Assembly: GCA_963855995.1 (NCBI GenBank)
Contig: OY979729.1
Span: 9,938,115-10,002,114 of the forward strand
Origin: Muricea muricata
Taxonomy: Eukaryota > Cnidaria > Anthozoa > Malacalcyonacea > Plexauridae
Length of the DNA: 64,000 nucleotides
Direction of reading: 5' to 3'
Numbering within the stretch: the stretch's first letter is position 1; every line of letters starts with the position of its first letter. Under the pieces are notes generated by a model. That model was not told where the DNA came from. It ran no database searches and saw only the letters and a program-made list of their open reading frames with translations. Shown here in pieces: positions 42,425 through 53,721 of this stretch. Made by a program: the position numbers and the translations under genes.

Positions 42425-44564
42425 AATGTAAATGAAGTTTGTGTAGTGTGTTAAGCGTGTGACCTTCATGGCGCTACAATACAGCATAGCAAATATAACA
42501 GATGGTTTAGAAGAAGTCAATATCTAGGCCTATGTTTTTGTTCTGGTTGATGCAGAAAAGTTCTTTATCGTCACGTGCGAATTGTGTTCTCGCTAATACT
42601 AACCAGTAGCAACGTTTTAGGAAAGTTAGCCATCTGCGATATGAACAATATGGCAATTAAAGAATTACTATTGGTAGTTTTGGCGAGAACACAATGCTTA
42701 CATGACGATGAAAGACTATGCTTTCGCATAAAGGTTGACCAACATAGATAATAGTTATGTTAATTTTATATTCTAATGCATTTTTAAACCATCTTTTCTA
42801 GTAACTATAAAATATAGTGAATGGATATTAGCAGTGCAACGTGGCGCCCAATGTGCGCTCGTAGCCTCGTTTTAGGACCCAAAGTAGCCTGCTAGCAGGG
42901 GTTTCTGGTCAACCGTTCGTTTGTTCGCAGTGGTTTCTCATCCTTTACCTCAAGCTCAGCCCAAAAACCACTGCTAGCAAGGTTAGGGCCACAGTGAAAG
43001 TTTTCAAAATTTGTTTACCTCGTTTGTATATAACTGCTTGTATATATGTACAGAAACGTCGGTGAATATATGCTTTTTGTACTAATGAAGAGTGTTCTGT
43101 GGGATCTGTGTCAGTCCCCCCGGTTCACGATTTTGAGATAAACTAAAGCTGTGCCGAAATGTTTGTCTACCTCAGAAAACACCGTTTCCTTGTTGACAAC
43201 AACACTTGTTGACAACTTGTAACATGCTTGACAGGGAACATCAGACTTGTTATGAGGTTCAACTGTTATAAGGATAACAGTAACAACTCTGATACCGGCC
43301 TGTAACAAGATTGTCACAAAGTTGACAACACAATGTTGAAATATCATGACTGTATCAATCTTTTAACAAGTCTGATAGTCCCATCAAGCTTGTTACAAGT
43401 TGTTAGCAGCTTGTTCCAATTTTGTTTCAATAACTTGGAACAAGCAGTGCGAACACAACTTGCGAACAACTTATGAACAGACTTGTTAATGTAATTTCTT
43501 TGCAGGTTTGTTTCAACTTATGTGTTTTTACGCGTGAATGCGTAGCGTGTGCGATATGTTTCTCACAAAATTGTTTCCTAATATGTCCACACTGAGAAAT
43601 ATGACAAAACATAGACAGGAAACAATTTTTCCACATTAATGTTTTCTACCTTTGCCGAACGTTTGAGCCGACCAAAGGTTGAACGACCGGAATGCGCGTG
43701 ATTTAGCTTATTCGCGGTCAATAACATTGAACTAGTATTCACCAAAGAATGCTAAGAATATATTTATAAATGAAAAAAATATCAATTCTCAAATCATGGA
43801 AAACAGAATATAATTAGTTGTTAACAAATTGTTCTTAGTTGCTGAACTTGTGATCACGATGTCATCTTCTAACGCATACTAAATACAAGTTCTATTTTAC
43901 AAATACTTCAAACCTTGTACCTTCAAACTAGCAAACAGAATTTATCCAAATTTCACAGGAGACTACATATACTAATGTAATTGTAATGTAGAGGCTTGTC
44001 TATGCATAAATTGGTCGAATTTTGCTGGCTTTTTTATGGACACTTTCTTTAGACACTATCACTTCAAATACGTGTCATGACATATTTGATTGTTTTAAAA
44101 GATGAACATGTAAGAAAGAAGACAAGATCACAGAGGAACTGGTTTTGTTTTAGGTTGGCAAATTTTAATTTTGCCGACTTGATTTTTCATTAATTGAATG
44201 GTTTTTCTAATAACACAATTTCTAATAATCAATATTTGGAATAAGCTAATATCAATATTCTTTTCCACACAATGTTGGCCAAAAAAATATCCCCAATTTC
44301 CGTCTCTGCGTAGGTTTATGTGGATTATCATAAGACTCAATTTGAATGCTAACTGTAACAAAATTATGTACACTAACTTTCAACTATTAAATTAATAAAA
44401 TCTGAATATACCTACAGACTAAATTTTGACCTAAGCAAGAAATCTGAAATCTATCAGCAGAACTAGATAGAGCATCGTGAGATTAGTAAAAATGCATAGT
44501 TGTAAAATGCAAAATGTTGTGAAATATATACCCTGGTAAAATTTATATATATTGATTATTGTTA
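42425..44564. other. Intergenic stretch between KMT5A and RNF34, repeats only
   Basis: A weak foldback lies at about 42548-42712 (TTTATCGTCACGTGCGAATT with a diverged partner). ACTTGTTG-type repeat, including GGAACAAGCAGTGCGAACAC as in 3283-3909, is at 43140-43540. GAAACAATTTTTCC words are at 43550-43640. The remainder is AT-rich with no exon recognised. Confidence 0.55.
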
Positions 44565-45312
44565 TACAGGGTGCATAAAAAAAGGTAGACAATTTTGAAA
44601 CGGCTCTTAACCTCGCGAAACGGCTTGAAGTATGAAGTTTTTTATTAATATACATGTCTTGGGTACTTACGGTGTAGAATAAATAAACATATTCTGAAAT
44701 TTTAATGTTTCACACACAGGGGTGTGCGTATTTTGAAGCACATTGGCTTGCGCGCGAAATTTAAAGGCTTAAAGGTAATTTTGAGTTGGTAGGTGGACAA
44801 TATGTTAGGTGTTTTAATGCTGTTCAAAATTTCAAGAAATTTGATTTAGTATAAGCCATTCAAAACGTCGCACGAACGTATTTTTCTCAATAAATCTGAA
44901 GAAATGTTCCAATCTTAATTAAATGCTCCTTGGGAGTTGTATGCAAATTAGTAAATACATAAATTAAACATGCACAAAGCTAATTTTGGAAGTTCGCGCG
45001 ACGTTTTGAACGGCTTAGACTCAAACAAATTTTCTGAAATTTTGTACAGCAATACAACACCCGACAAACTTTCCATCTACCAAGTCAAAATTACTTTTAA
45101 CCATTTAAGTTTTGTGCGCAAGGCATATTTAAATTGCTGTAAAAGACGGAACCCCCCCCTGGGTATTGAAATTTGAAATTTCTCATTTTTCGGTTTATTT
45201 TAGATTACAAGCACCAAAACAATCTATTTTAATACAAAACATGGTACATTAAGACACTTTGAGAAACAGAGAGCGATTTCAGATTTGTCTACTTTTTTTT
45301 ATACACCCTGTA
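44565..45312. mobile_element. Long foldback element with TACAGGGTG ends
   Basis: The ends are TACAGGGTGCATAAAAAAAG and TTTTTTTTATACACCCTGTA, with arms continuing for about 300 bp (inner words AAGCCATTCAAAACGTCGC and GCGACGTTTTGAACGGCTT). Both ends carry TA, which fits a Tc1/mariner-like target site. No transposase frame is present, so it is non-autonomous. Confidence 0.85.
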
Positions 45313-45673
45313 GAGAACCAACTTCAATGAAAAAGGGAAGTTCTAAAGAATTTCGCTTGGATAAACTGTATAATTTAGCAATGCCCATATGCATTCACAA
45401 TAGGGATTTGGAAAGTTGTTCCGGCAACAATGTGGAACATACGTGAGGAGTGGCTCTAGAGTGTTGATTAAAGAGGGGTGTGTTTATTTGTGTCCTGTCT
45501 GACTAATTTCTTCTGAAATGAACTCTAGTAATGACAGGTTTCAAAATAAATTATTTGGGCAGAACCTATGCTTCCATTTAACACTCTAGTGCCCCCTCCC
45601 CCCTCATATAGATTCCATTCTTGCTTTGGCTCTATCAGAACTGTGCATTGTGTTTTACTACAGGTTTCTAGAT

Positions 45674-48600
45674 CTAAGTCTTGAATACTCGAACAATCCT
45701 AACAATATTTTGCCTACACATTGGACATTCCCTTAGTTGTCTTCCACAATCCACGCACGTCACAAGATGCCCACATTCTAGGAAAACACAATCGATAACA
45801 CGATCCATACAAACTTTACAAATTTCGTTCTCGCCACCTGGTTCCGATGTTTCGTTTGTACTTGTGGCAGCTGCAGAGAGATGGTCAAGATAGTATGAAA
45901 TTTTAAAGCTTGTAGAATGTCTATTTGGCTTGTGCAAACACAATTTGCCAACTGATTTGGAACACTTTTGTGCACTTTATATGCCTACTGTATAACACAA
46001 CACTCTAACATAGTGCCAATTCTATATAGACACTTACCATTTTGTCCAACCTTTTTAGCCTCCCAAAGCATTACAACACGCTGAACAAGCTCTTCTTTCT
46101 CAACACAACCTTTGTAATCAATAAAGTTATCATCTAGTAAAACTTTTAATTCCTTTGCTGATAATTTCCTTACGTCACTTTCATCCTTTATGCTCCCTAA
46201 AGATATCTTGGACTGAGCTTTGACCTAAATTGGAAAATGATAAAAACATGATCATAATGCATTATGTAAAATATTGTGATTTTCAAAGAAAAGTAGTGAG
46301 CCTGACAAGTAGGGCATGTTAAAACACAATAGTATGATTAACACATTCACTTTATGTTTCCTTTGTCTAATTGTAAATCTAACAATTGTAATAAAAGTTT
46401 ATTATCTATGGTTATTTCAGTATTGCAGAATTTTCATAGCAGTTGTAAGAATTATTGTTAAATGATTCATTATACCCCATTTACCCAGATTATATCAGGT
46501 GCATACCTCTGTAAACTCCATACAAATTAATGCTAATCAGTTACAAACACTTGTTGCAACAAAAAATATAATTGCAATACGCTTGATCCGACTTCTGACC
46601 ATAAAATAAAAAGAACATTACACGTTAGCTTGAAGATATGAATATTATTTTCTCGTGTTTTTACCACTCGAAAACAATATTCATATCTTCGTGCCACTGT
46701 GTCATATCCTCTTTATATATTGAGTCACTTTATATTTGATCTCTTTGTTTTGTTTGTTATTGTGTCTATTTCAAAATTGATAATGAAAAAAATCAGATCT
46801 GGGTCTGGTCATGCTTTGCCATCGAATCAGGAGAAGTGCCTACTATGGTGGGCACATTGCTGGTGGCTTTGCTGTTGCTAACCTGTGTTGGACGAACACA
46901 TGAAGGTGTAAAATCGTCCCGATACCCTGGCATTCTAAAGCTCATTTGCCCACTGCTTTCATTTTGTCGATTGTTTGAATCAGCTTGGCCCGGTGTCCGT
47001 GAACCCCTGATGTCTCCTTCACCCACGCCAAAAAGACTTTGAACAAAATGATCAATTTCTGGACTGATGTTCAATCCGCCAAAAAAGTCGTTCATTCCTT
47101 CAGACGTAACACGAGGCCTTGGTTGGGATTGAGGTTGTTGTTGACTTGACGAGCCAGTTGCCGAAGTTTGGGTGCTATAATAAGGTCCGCTGGTAGGTGT
47201 TTGGTAGGTGCGAGCTTCGTTAACATGCGATGTTTCTACTGGTGGTCTAGCCTGATGGTTTATAATAACATCGACTAAATCTCGTTTTTCTGTACAGCCT
47301 GTTGAAGACACATTCTTCTGTTCTAGAAAACCTTTTAGATCCTTTACAGATAGTAACATGAGCTCAGATCGTTTAAAAGGTTGAGATGAGAGAGCGTGGC
47401 ATCTGAAACATTGTCTAACATTTCTACGAGGAAGGGTTTCACCTTTTTTAAAACAAGGTGAGCAGTATAAAGATTTGCAAGCTGGACAACGATTCTAAAG
47501 AAAAAATGGAATATTTTAATTTTATCAGCCTTGACACAAGGGCAAGGTCATCACAGTGGCTTACAGCAATTACTGTGAAAGAAGACCGATACTTTCCACA
47601 ACCGGTACAATACAATGTGTAAACCAGTTGTTGGAGAAAATGTTCGGGAAAGCTAGAATTACATACAATATAAACATTTGCTTGTACAGTACAAGTGTTT
47701 GTCCAGTTGACATATGGAACCAAGGCAAGAAAACTTTGGGGCTCCAGAATTCACCAGATTTCAAATTATGACAAACATTTATCTCAGAATTGTTTATATT
47801 AGGAAACATTTTTTATGTCATAGGCGTTCTGTATACTTGCATTGCAACTACAATAGAATTTAAGTATTATTTTTAAGCAAAGAAAATAATTATTTTACAT
47901 AATATCTTTAACCATATACCTGCACACTTGTACAAGGGTCTAGATATTTTTGTAGACCAAGGCTGGCAACAAATACCAACGGCTTGTTGACAAATAACAG
48001 CTCTCAGCTGTGGTCAGAAATGTTTACATGGGTTTCACTCAATACTTTCACATGGACATTGCTTGATGGTCAACTTCACACATATTGCCTGCTCTGTGTA
48101 TTGTGGAAGCGAGAAAATTTCGTTAAATTGCATATACGTGCCACCAAACACAAGGTCAACCCCTATGAGGAATACTTTAGTCAATCCAAATAACTGTTCC
48201 ATTTTCAGTTGACCACCAAGCGATAAATGTGTCAGATGAGTGAAAAACCCACCTATACAGGTATGTGGCATTTCAAAATTTTCTTTTAATTAACTAATGG
48301 GTGGAATTCTGGTGCTGAAACTAGCTTTTTTATTTATTTTACCCACAATGGTACAGAAATATTTGTCAAAAATAACCTACATAAATGTCCACCTACAGCG
48401 CAAACAACGGCACCGTCGACATAACACCTGATTTTATCAAATTACAAAATATCCAACACATAAATTCTAATAAAATATCGAACATTTATGACATTCTAGA
48501 TAAACTACATACTAGTATCGGTTACACAGATAACTAGTGTATTAATATTTAGCAACTATTCACAGGCAAATATGCTGCTACATCATCAGGAAATACAAGT

Positions 48601-48709
48601 CAAAAATACAATTTTATAATATGAAAAAAACTCTTATTCCTTCCCATACCTTTTTCTTGAATAGCGTGAATTGCATGGAGCAGCTAACACATAAAGATGA
48701 ACGACTCAT
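45674..48709 (-). CDS. RNF34: RING E3 ubiquitin ligase of the RNF34/RFFL (CARP) family
   Basis: Minus-strand exons: 48709-48650, 47494-46883, 46224-46038, 45870-45674. They total 351 aa, close to human RNF34 (372) and RFFL (363). The family ubiquitinates signalling and cell-death proteins at membranes. The N-terminal FYVE-like zinc finger has paired cysteines: CVSC, then CPACKSLYCSPC and CFRC. Two SAP-like helices follow (LLSVKDLKGFLEQKN; RKLSAKELKVLLDDNFIDYK) with a Ser/Gln/Pro-rich linker between them. The C-terminal RING is CKVCMDRVIDCVFLECGHLV through CPMCRQN and ends IVRVFKT. The 3' end of exon 2 has two possible donors about 45 nt apart, both in phase 0 (CAACACAG|GTTAGC and ACCATA|GTAGGC), so length may vary. 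Whether it is closer to RNF34 or RFFL cannot be judged; a pre-duplication ancestor is likely. Confidence 0.9.
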
Positions 48710-49303
48710 TTTTGTGGTTTTGGTTTTGTGTTTTTTGTTATAAACTCAAATATTCGCAAACAAATAAGCCGAATTTTTGTTGCTATATGTTATGAACACT
48801 TTCGAACAAATACATTGCCTCACATCCGGTGCGGGGGAGGGGTTCGCAGCATCTGGCAGCATTCATATGTCGATCACATCAGTGGATCAAATGTGCAAAA
48901 TTACTCACCCTACCCTCCTAAGGAAATCAGGTCGCAACTTTAATCTATATCTTACATTGTCTCCATTCAGTATATATATAAAAATCAAGACTTTAGACAA
49001 AAAGAAATGCTTAAAAAAGACGAAAACAACTGCAATTTTATAAAACAATTCGCCACAAAGTTAAGTTCTTTTGCCTAAAAGCTCAATTTTAATTTTTACA
49101 TACACAGACCAGTTGGGAGAAAGCGCCGACCCCTCCCCCCCCCCTCCATACATATTACTGTAATACCATTCTTGCGCGCTCGCACAATCTGCAATTGGTC
49201 TGTATTTGTAAGACCGGATTAACTGGTAATACTTTTTTTAACCAAAAGCGCCTCGGTGCGGCGCTATGCTCGTAACATGAGAGAATAACCTGACTTTTTT
49301 TCC
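48710..49303. other. Spacer between the RNF34-like and GGT genes
   Basis: It carries a partial copy of MITE family B (about 48980-49090, words AGACTTTAGACAAAAAGAAA and ACGAAAACAACTGCAATTTT) and a poly-C run near 49130-49142. It holds the presumed RNF34 promoter and the GGT 3' UTR. No other gene is seen. Confidence 0.55.
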
Positions 49304-52300
49304 CTAATATCCTGCCGCCCTTCCATCCTTGCGTGGATCAGAAACAGCCTGAATTCGTCCCTGCCCATCTACGGATATAACTTGCACAGTACTGGTGGTG
49401 ATAAAAAATTTATATCGATGTCCTAGCTTCTTTAGTCCGTCAAGAATCGCCTGCTTCATTCGGTACCCTTGTTTTCCCTCCGCGCGAATATACTGTGGTA
49501 CCAGTTGGTGGTGTAGGCGAGGAGATTTTACCGATTTTACTAAATCTTGCCCAAACCACAAGTGATTCATGAACACCTGAAATGGAATCAAATTATATCA
49601 TAAAGCTGGAATTTTCAAAAGATTTGAGAAAATCTTCAGGTGTAAAATAGAAAATTCTTTCCTTTCCTGATTCCCTTTCTCAATCTGAACTCTTATCTCA
49701 TTTGTAGCTGTAGTCTAATCCCTACATTAATCCTTGTACAGGCATACATAAATTCCTATCTAAATCTCATCCTAACTTTAATCATAACCTTGAGCCTAAT
49801 CCTAAATTTGATCGTAATCCCAAATTTAATCCCAACCGTAATCTTTAACTTCAGTGTCAACGTCAATCTCTCAACTAATTCCAATTGTAATCTTTATTCT
49901 ACTTCTAAACTTAATCTAATCATATAATTCTAGCTCCACTACCTCCACTGCCAACCACAATGTCACAAAAGCCAAACCAACCTGTGCTACTCCAGTTGTA
50001 ATTCTAGTTCCCCCAGATGCCCCCAGAATCAATTTCACATTCCCCAAATGATCGACCATTATCGTGGGGCTCATACTAGACATCATTCGTTTGTTGGGTT
50101 TGATGAAGTTCTTTGGCGAAGGTTCAACTCCAAACGTATTGACCTGGCCAGGTGTGGAGAAGTCATCCATTTCATTGTTGTAAACGAATCCTAAAGTTGG
50201 TGATCTCATTTTGGAACCGAACCTGAAAGACATACCCCGAGATTTTGTTTTATCAACATCTGGAAACAACTGTCGTGAAGATCCCATATTGAGATCTTGT
50301 CCTTGTAATGCTCGAGTTGTTACTTTGACTTCTTTATCCACATTGGCCAAGTTGCAAAATGTACGACCTTTAAATGCTAGCCCAATGCTCTGCCAACCGA
50401 GCTACGCGCTTAAAGTCGAATCTAGTATTTGATAGCTCGGAACTGATTCCAGTTTCTTCGGTATCAATGTGGAAACAAAGCGGAATTTTATATCGAAAGA
50501 ACTACACTCCGAATATCAATGATGTACTCGAAGCGACCTGATGTTGGCAGAGTATTGGATTAGCATTCTACTGCTATCAAGTGTCACCCTCAGTCGATAG
50601 AAACTTGTGATAGAAACTCTAAGTTCGTGTTGGCGAATAAACTTACACTGTGTTTATTGTGGACGTTACGGCAACAGCGTCTCCTTCTTTGGACAGCACC
50701 GAGAGATGAGTGGTACCTTGGTCATTCCAGTCTGAATAGAAACCGCCGTAATATGAGACATTTTCAATCTTATTGTCATTTATTTTTCGACGAAGCTCTT
50801 CTGTGAAGGATTGGCTTGTCATTTTCGTGACGGTCTGAAAACATACATGAGAATTTCCATTTATTTCTGGCTTTAGTATACGTAGTATTCTGTAATAAGT
50901 TATTGTTGTTTAAAGTAAGTTGTGGTGGTTTGTATCTGAGCTACCTATGAAAACATATCTCGAACATGATGGTAAAGTGTAGGTAGTATTCTACAATAAG
51001 CTGTCGTAGTTTGTGTCTGAACTACCTGAAAAAGGTATCTCAAACGTGGTGGTCCAGTGTAGGTAGTATTCTACAATAAGCTGTCGGTGCTTGCGTCCGA
51101 ACTACCTGAAAAACATATCTCAAACGTGGTGGTCCAGTGTAGGTAGTATTCTACAATAAACTGCCGTGGTGTGTGTCTGAACTACCTGAAAAAGATATCT
51201 CAAACGTTGTGGTCCAGTGTAGGTAGTATTCTACAATAAACTGCCGTGGTGTGTGTCTGAACTACCTGAAAAAAGATCTCTCAAACGTGGTGGTCCAGTG
51301 TAGGTAGTATTCTACAACCAGCTGTGTCGTGATTTGTGTCTGAGCTACCCTATGAAAACATATCTCGAACGTGGTGGTCCAGTGTAGGTAGTATTCTACA
51401 ATAAGCTGTCGGTGCTTGCGTCCGAACTACCTGAAAACAACTCAAATGTGGTGGTCCAGTGTAAAGATAGTGTTCTACAAGAAACTGTCTCGGAAGCTTC
51501 CGCTTCAGTGTAGGTACTTTTCCACCGTAAGTTGTCCTGTCTTGTGTCTGAACTACCTGAAAACGTTTGAAAGAGATATCTTATGTGCATACTTCCTCGA
51601 TGTCTTCGAAATCAGGATCTCCAAGTAAGGCACGGTAGGCGTAAGAGAATTTGAAAGCTTCAATGATGCGATGGTATGTTCTTATGAAATTGATATTACC
51701 CTCGTAGTCTTCACTGTTGAAATTGTACCCTTAAATGACACATAAAGTATTGTTAATGGCTTGCAAACTTCAGCTAAATGTTAACAAAAAATCAGTTAAA
51801 ATGTACGTTGAACACCACTTCCCAAAGCACAAGTCTTCACTAGGTCCCTGGTTAACTAAGCCGCTCTGATTTACCTTTCAGTATTTTCAGTATCATTGCC
51901 AAGACGGGGCCACTGGACGGGGGGCGAGATGTCCATATATTATGTTTGTTTAGAGCAACTTCCAACGCTAAAGCTTTTCCAGCATCGTAATTTCTCATGT
52001 CAGAATGCGTAATGACCCCCCCTGCTTGCTGTATGTCACGCACGATTTGCTCCGCTATTGAACCGTGATAGAAGCTCATTGGATCTTCGGCGAGTTTTTC
52101 TAAAGTCGAACCTAGTTCAGGATTGATTAATGTCTCGTTTAACTTCAACGCCGAACCATCAGTTTTGAAGAAAAGTTTCCTGGAATGTATAATTTGATGA
52201 TTATGATGGTAATAACTGTTTTTAGGTAGCAAGTATTGATGGTGGTGGTTATGATGGGATGTTAATAATGGTGATGAATGTATTGATAGTAATGGTGGTA

Positions 52301-53721
52301 AAAACGTAGCAAGTATTGATGGTGATGGCTGTGATGGTATGTTGATGATGTTTATGAATATATTGATAGTAATGGTGGTAAAAAGGTAGCAAGTGTTGAT
52401 GGTGTTGGTTATGATGGGTTGTTGATGATGGTAATGATAGTTATAAGGTAGCAAGTGATTGTGGTTGTTGTTATGGTAGACATCATAATGATGGTTTTTG
52501 CGAAAACGTAATGCTATTTATAACATAAAATATTTAAGATATGTTACCGACAACAGAACATTGCATGCATACCTAAACCCCGTGTCATTATACAACAATT
52601 CTTTCTTTTTCTGCATCTGTGCATATAAAACATCGGGGAGTGGAAATCCTTTCTTGCACAAATCAATCGCAGGTTTGACTAAGTCTTTCCATGGTAGTTT
52701 ACCGTGTTCCCTCCAAGCTCTGTACAAAGCGCTCACCTCACCTGGAACCCCCACCGCCAGCGCACCTATGTGGCAGACACAGGAATGTATGTTTAGAGCT
52801 TGCCTGAGGGAATTAGGGAACTTGTGGGAAGATTATTTCAGCGTTTTCTCGTATGTTTTTCCTCTGATAAAACAATGTTTACTGGTCTGTCCACCTTTGG
52901 GGAACATGGCCTGGAAACAAAGTTTCCTCGTTTGTTTACCTTTTTGGAATATTGTTGGGAAACAATGTTTCCTGGTTTGCCTACCTTTGAGAAACATGGC
53001 TAGGAAACAATGTTTCCTGGTTTGTTAACCTTATAGGAACATGAAAAACTAAATTTGACGGCTGAATTGATAGAGCAGGGGTTTAGAAACACGACGATAC
53101 GAGTTAAAATCCCGCTGGATGGTTTTGGAATTATAGAAACATGGCTAGGCAACAATGTTTTCTTGTTTGTTTAGCAGTTCATGTCTGGAAAACATAGCGA
53201 AGAAACGATGTTTCCTGTTGTGTTATACATCAAGGAGCTACTGTACCATTCTTAGCTGCCTCGGTGTTATTAACAAACATATCCCTGGTGGCTTTAGCCG
53301 GGGCCTTTTCTCTGCCGTTGTAAAACCAAGCTTTTCCAAGTTTCTTATCGTACACAACCATAAAAAGACCTCCTCCTATTCCGGACGAATGTATATTCGT
53401 TGCTCCTTGACAAAATAACGTTGCGATAGCAGAGTCGACAGCCGTTCCACCATCTTTGAGTATTTTAACGCCAATATCTGAGCACATCCCAACGTCAGCT
53501 GCCACTGCTCCTGAATGATAGTATGTCGTTTCATCTGCTTGCTCGTTTTCCGGCCGTGTTAGGATGATTGCTACTCCTATCACGCTCAACAGTATCAGCG
53601 TTGTTGTCAACACGACTGGCCAAAAAACTCGTCCTTTAAACGCATTTTGAAGCATTCTGCTGTAAAGGAAAGACGCATGGTTAAAAAACGTTGTTAATTG
53701 TTCTTCCAAAGCACGTTCCAT
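49304..53721 (-). CDS. Gamma-glutamyltransferase (glutathione hydrolase), type II membrane protein
   Basis: Minus-strand exons: 53721-53247, 52765-52573, 52179-51875, 51729-51593, 50834-50647, 50222-49982, 49576-49304. All phases agree; the product is 603 aa. The enzyme cleaves the gamma-glutamyl bond of glutathione at the cell surface. A short cytosolic N-terminus is followed by one membrane helix (about aa 34-55, [20 protein letters not shown]). Family motifs: [52 protein letters not shown] and YHRIIEAF. The self-cleavage site is DQGTTHLSV, with catalytic Thr at about aa 411. Substrate residues are in [11 protein letters not shown], the oxyanion Ser pair in [10 protein letters not shown], and the ending is [11 protein letters not shown]. 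The start is the ATG at 53721; an in-frame stop lies a short way upstream. It is equally like GGT1 and GGT5, so no single symbol is given. Confidence 0.94.
49680..49915. repeat. Degenerate CTAATCC-type repeat in GGT intron 6
   Basis: Words of the form AATCCTAA, AATCCCAA and AATCGTAA recur roughly every 20-25 bp. It looks like a decayed simple repeat; it is not a clean telomere repeat. Confidence 0.6.
50355..50415 (-). repeat. tRNA-like segment (SINE head) in GGT intron 5
   Basis: On the minus strand it reads GCGCGTAGCTCGGTTGGCAG, then an anticodon-like loop within GGGCTAGCATT. The same loop and AAAGGTCGTA are found in the plus-strand copy at 55992-56085, which shows a family. The B box is lost here, so it is not a functional tRNA. 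Confidence 0.6.
50880..51570. repeat. About 80-bp tandem satellite in GGT intron 4
   Basis: About eight units carry GTGGTCCAGTGTAGGTAGTA, TTCTACAATAAGCTGTC and GAACTACCTGAAAAAGATAT, with spacing close to 81 bp. The same unit occurs as short runs downstream of ATXN2 (36285-36420, 37040-37260). Divergence increases toward the right edge. Confidence 0.9.
52190..52490. repeat. GATGGT-rich minisatellite in GGT intron 2
   Basis: A unit of roughly 85-90 bp containing GGTAGCAAGTATTGATGGTG and TATTGATAGTAATGGTGGTA repeats about three times. The long minus-strand frame through here reads into the repeat and is not coding before 52179. Confidence 0.8.
52840..53220. repeat. GAAACAATGTTTCC repeat with tRNA-like insert in GGT intron 1
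   Basis: Words TGGCTAGGAAACAATGTTTC and GGTTTGCCTACCTTT repeat about six times; the type is related to 15897-16290. At 53047-53105 a tRNA-like stretch appears (GGCTGAATTGATAGAGCAGG, then GAGTTAAAATCCCGC). Confidence 0.75.

Noticed and set aside
44128-44395. Opposed frames of 65-81 codons
   Set aside because: AT-rich intergenic sequence with no recognisable family and no splice structure.
50880-51570. CRISPR-like array
   Set aside because: The repeats are contiguous 80-bp units without unique spacers, in a eukaryotic intron.
52180-52454. Minus-strand coding sequence upstream of GGT exon 3
   Set aside because: The frame reads a GATGGT minisatellite (His/Asn/Thr-rich); a clear acceptor sits at 52180.
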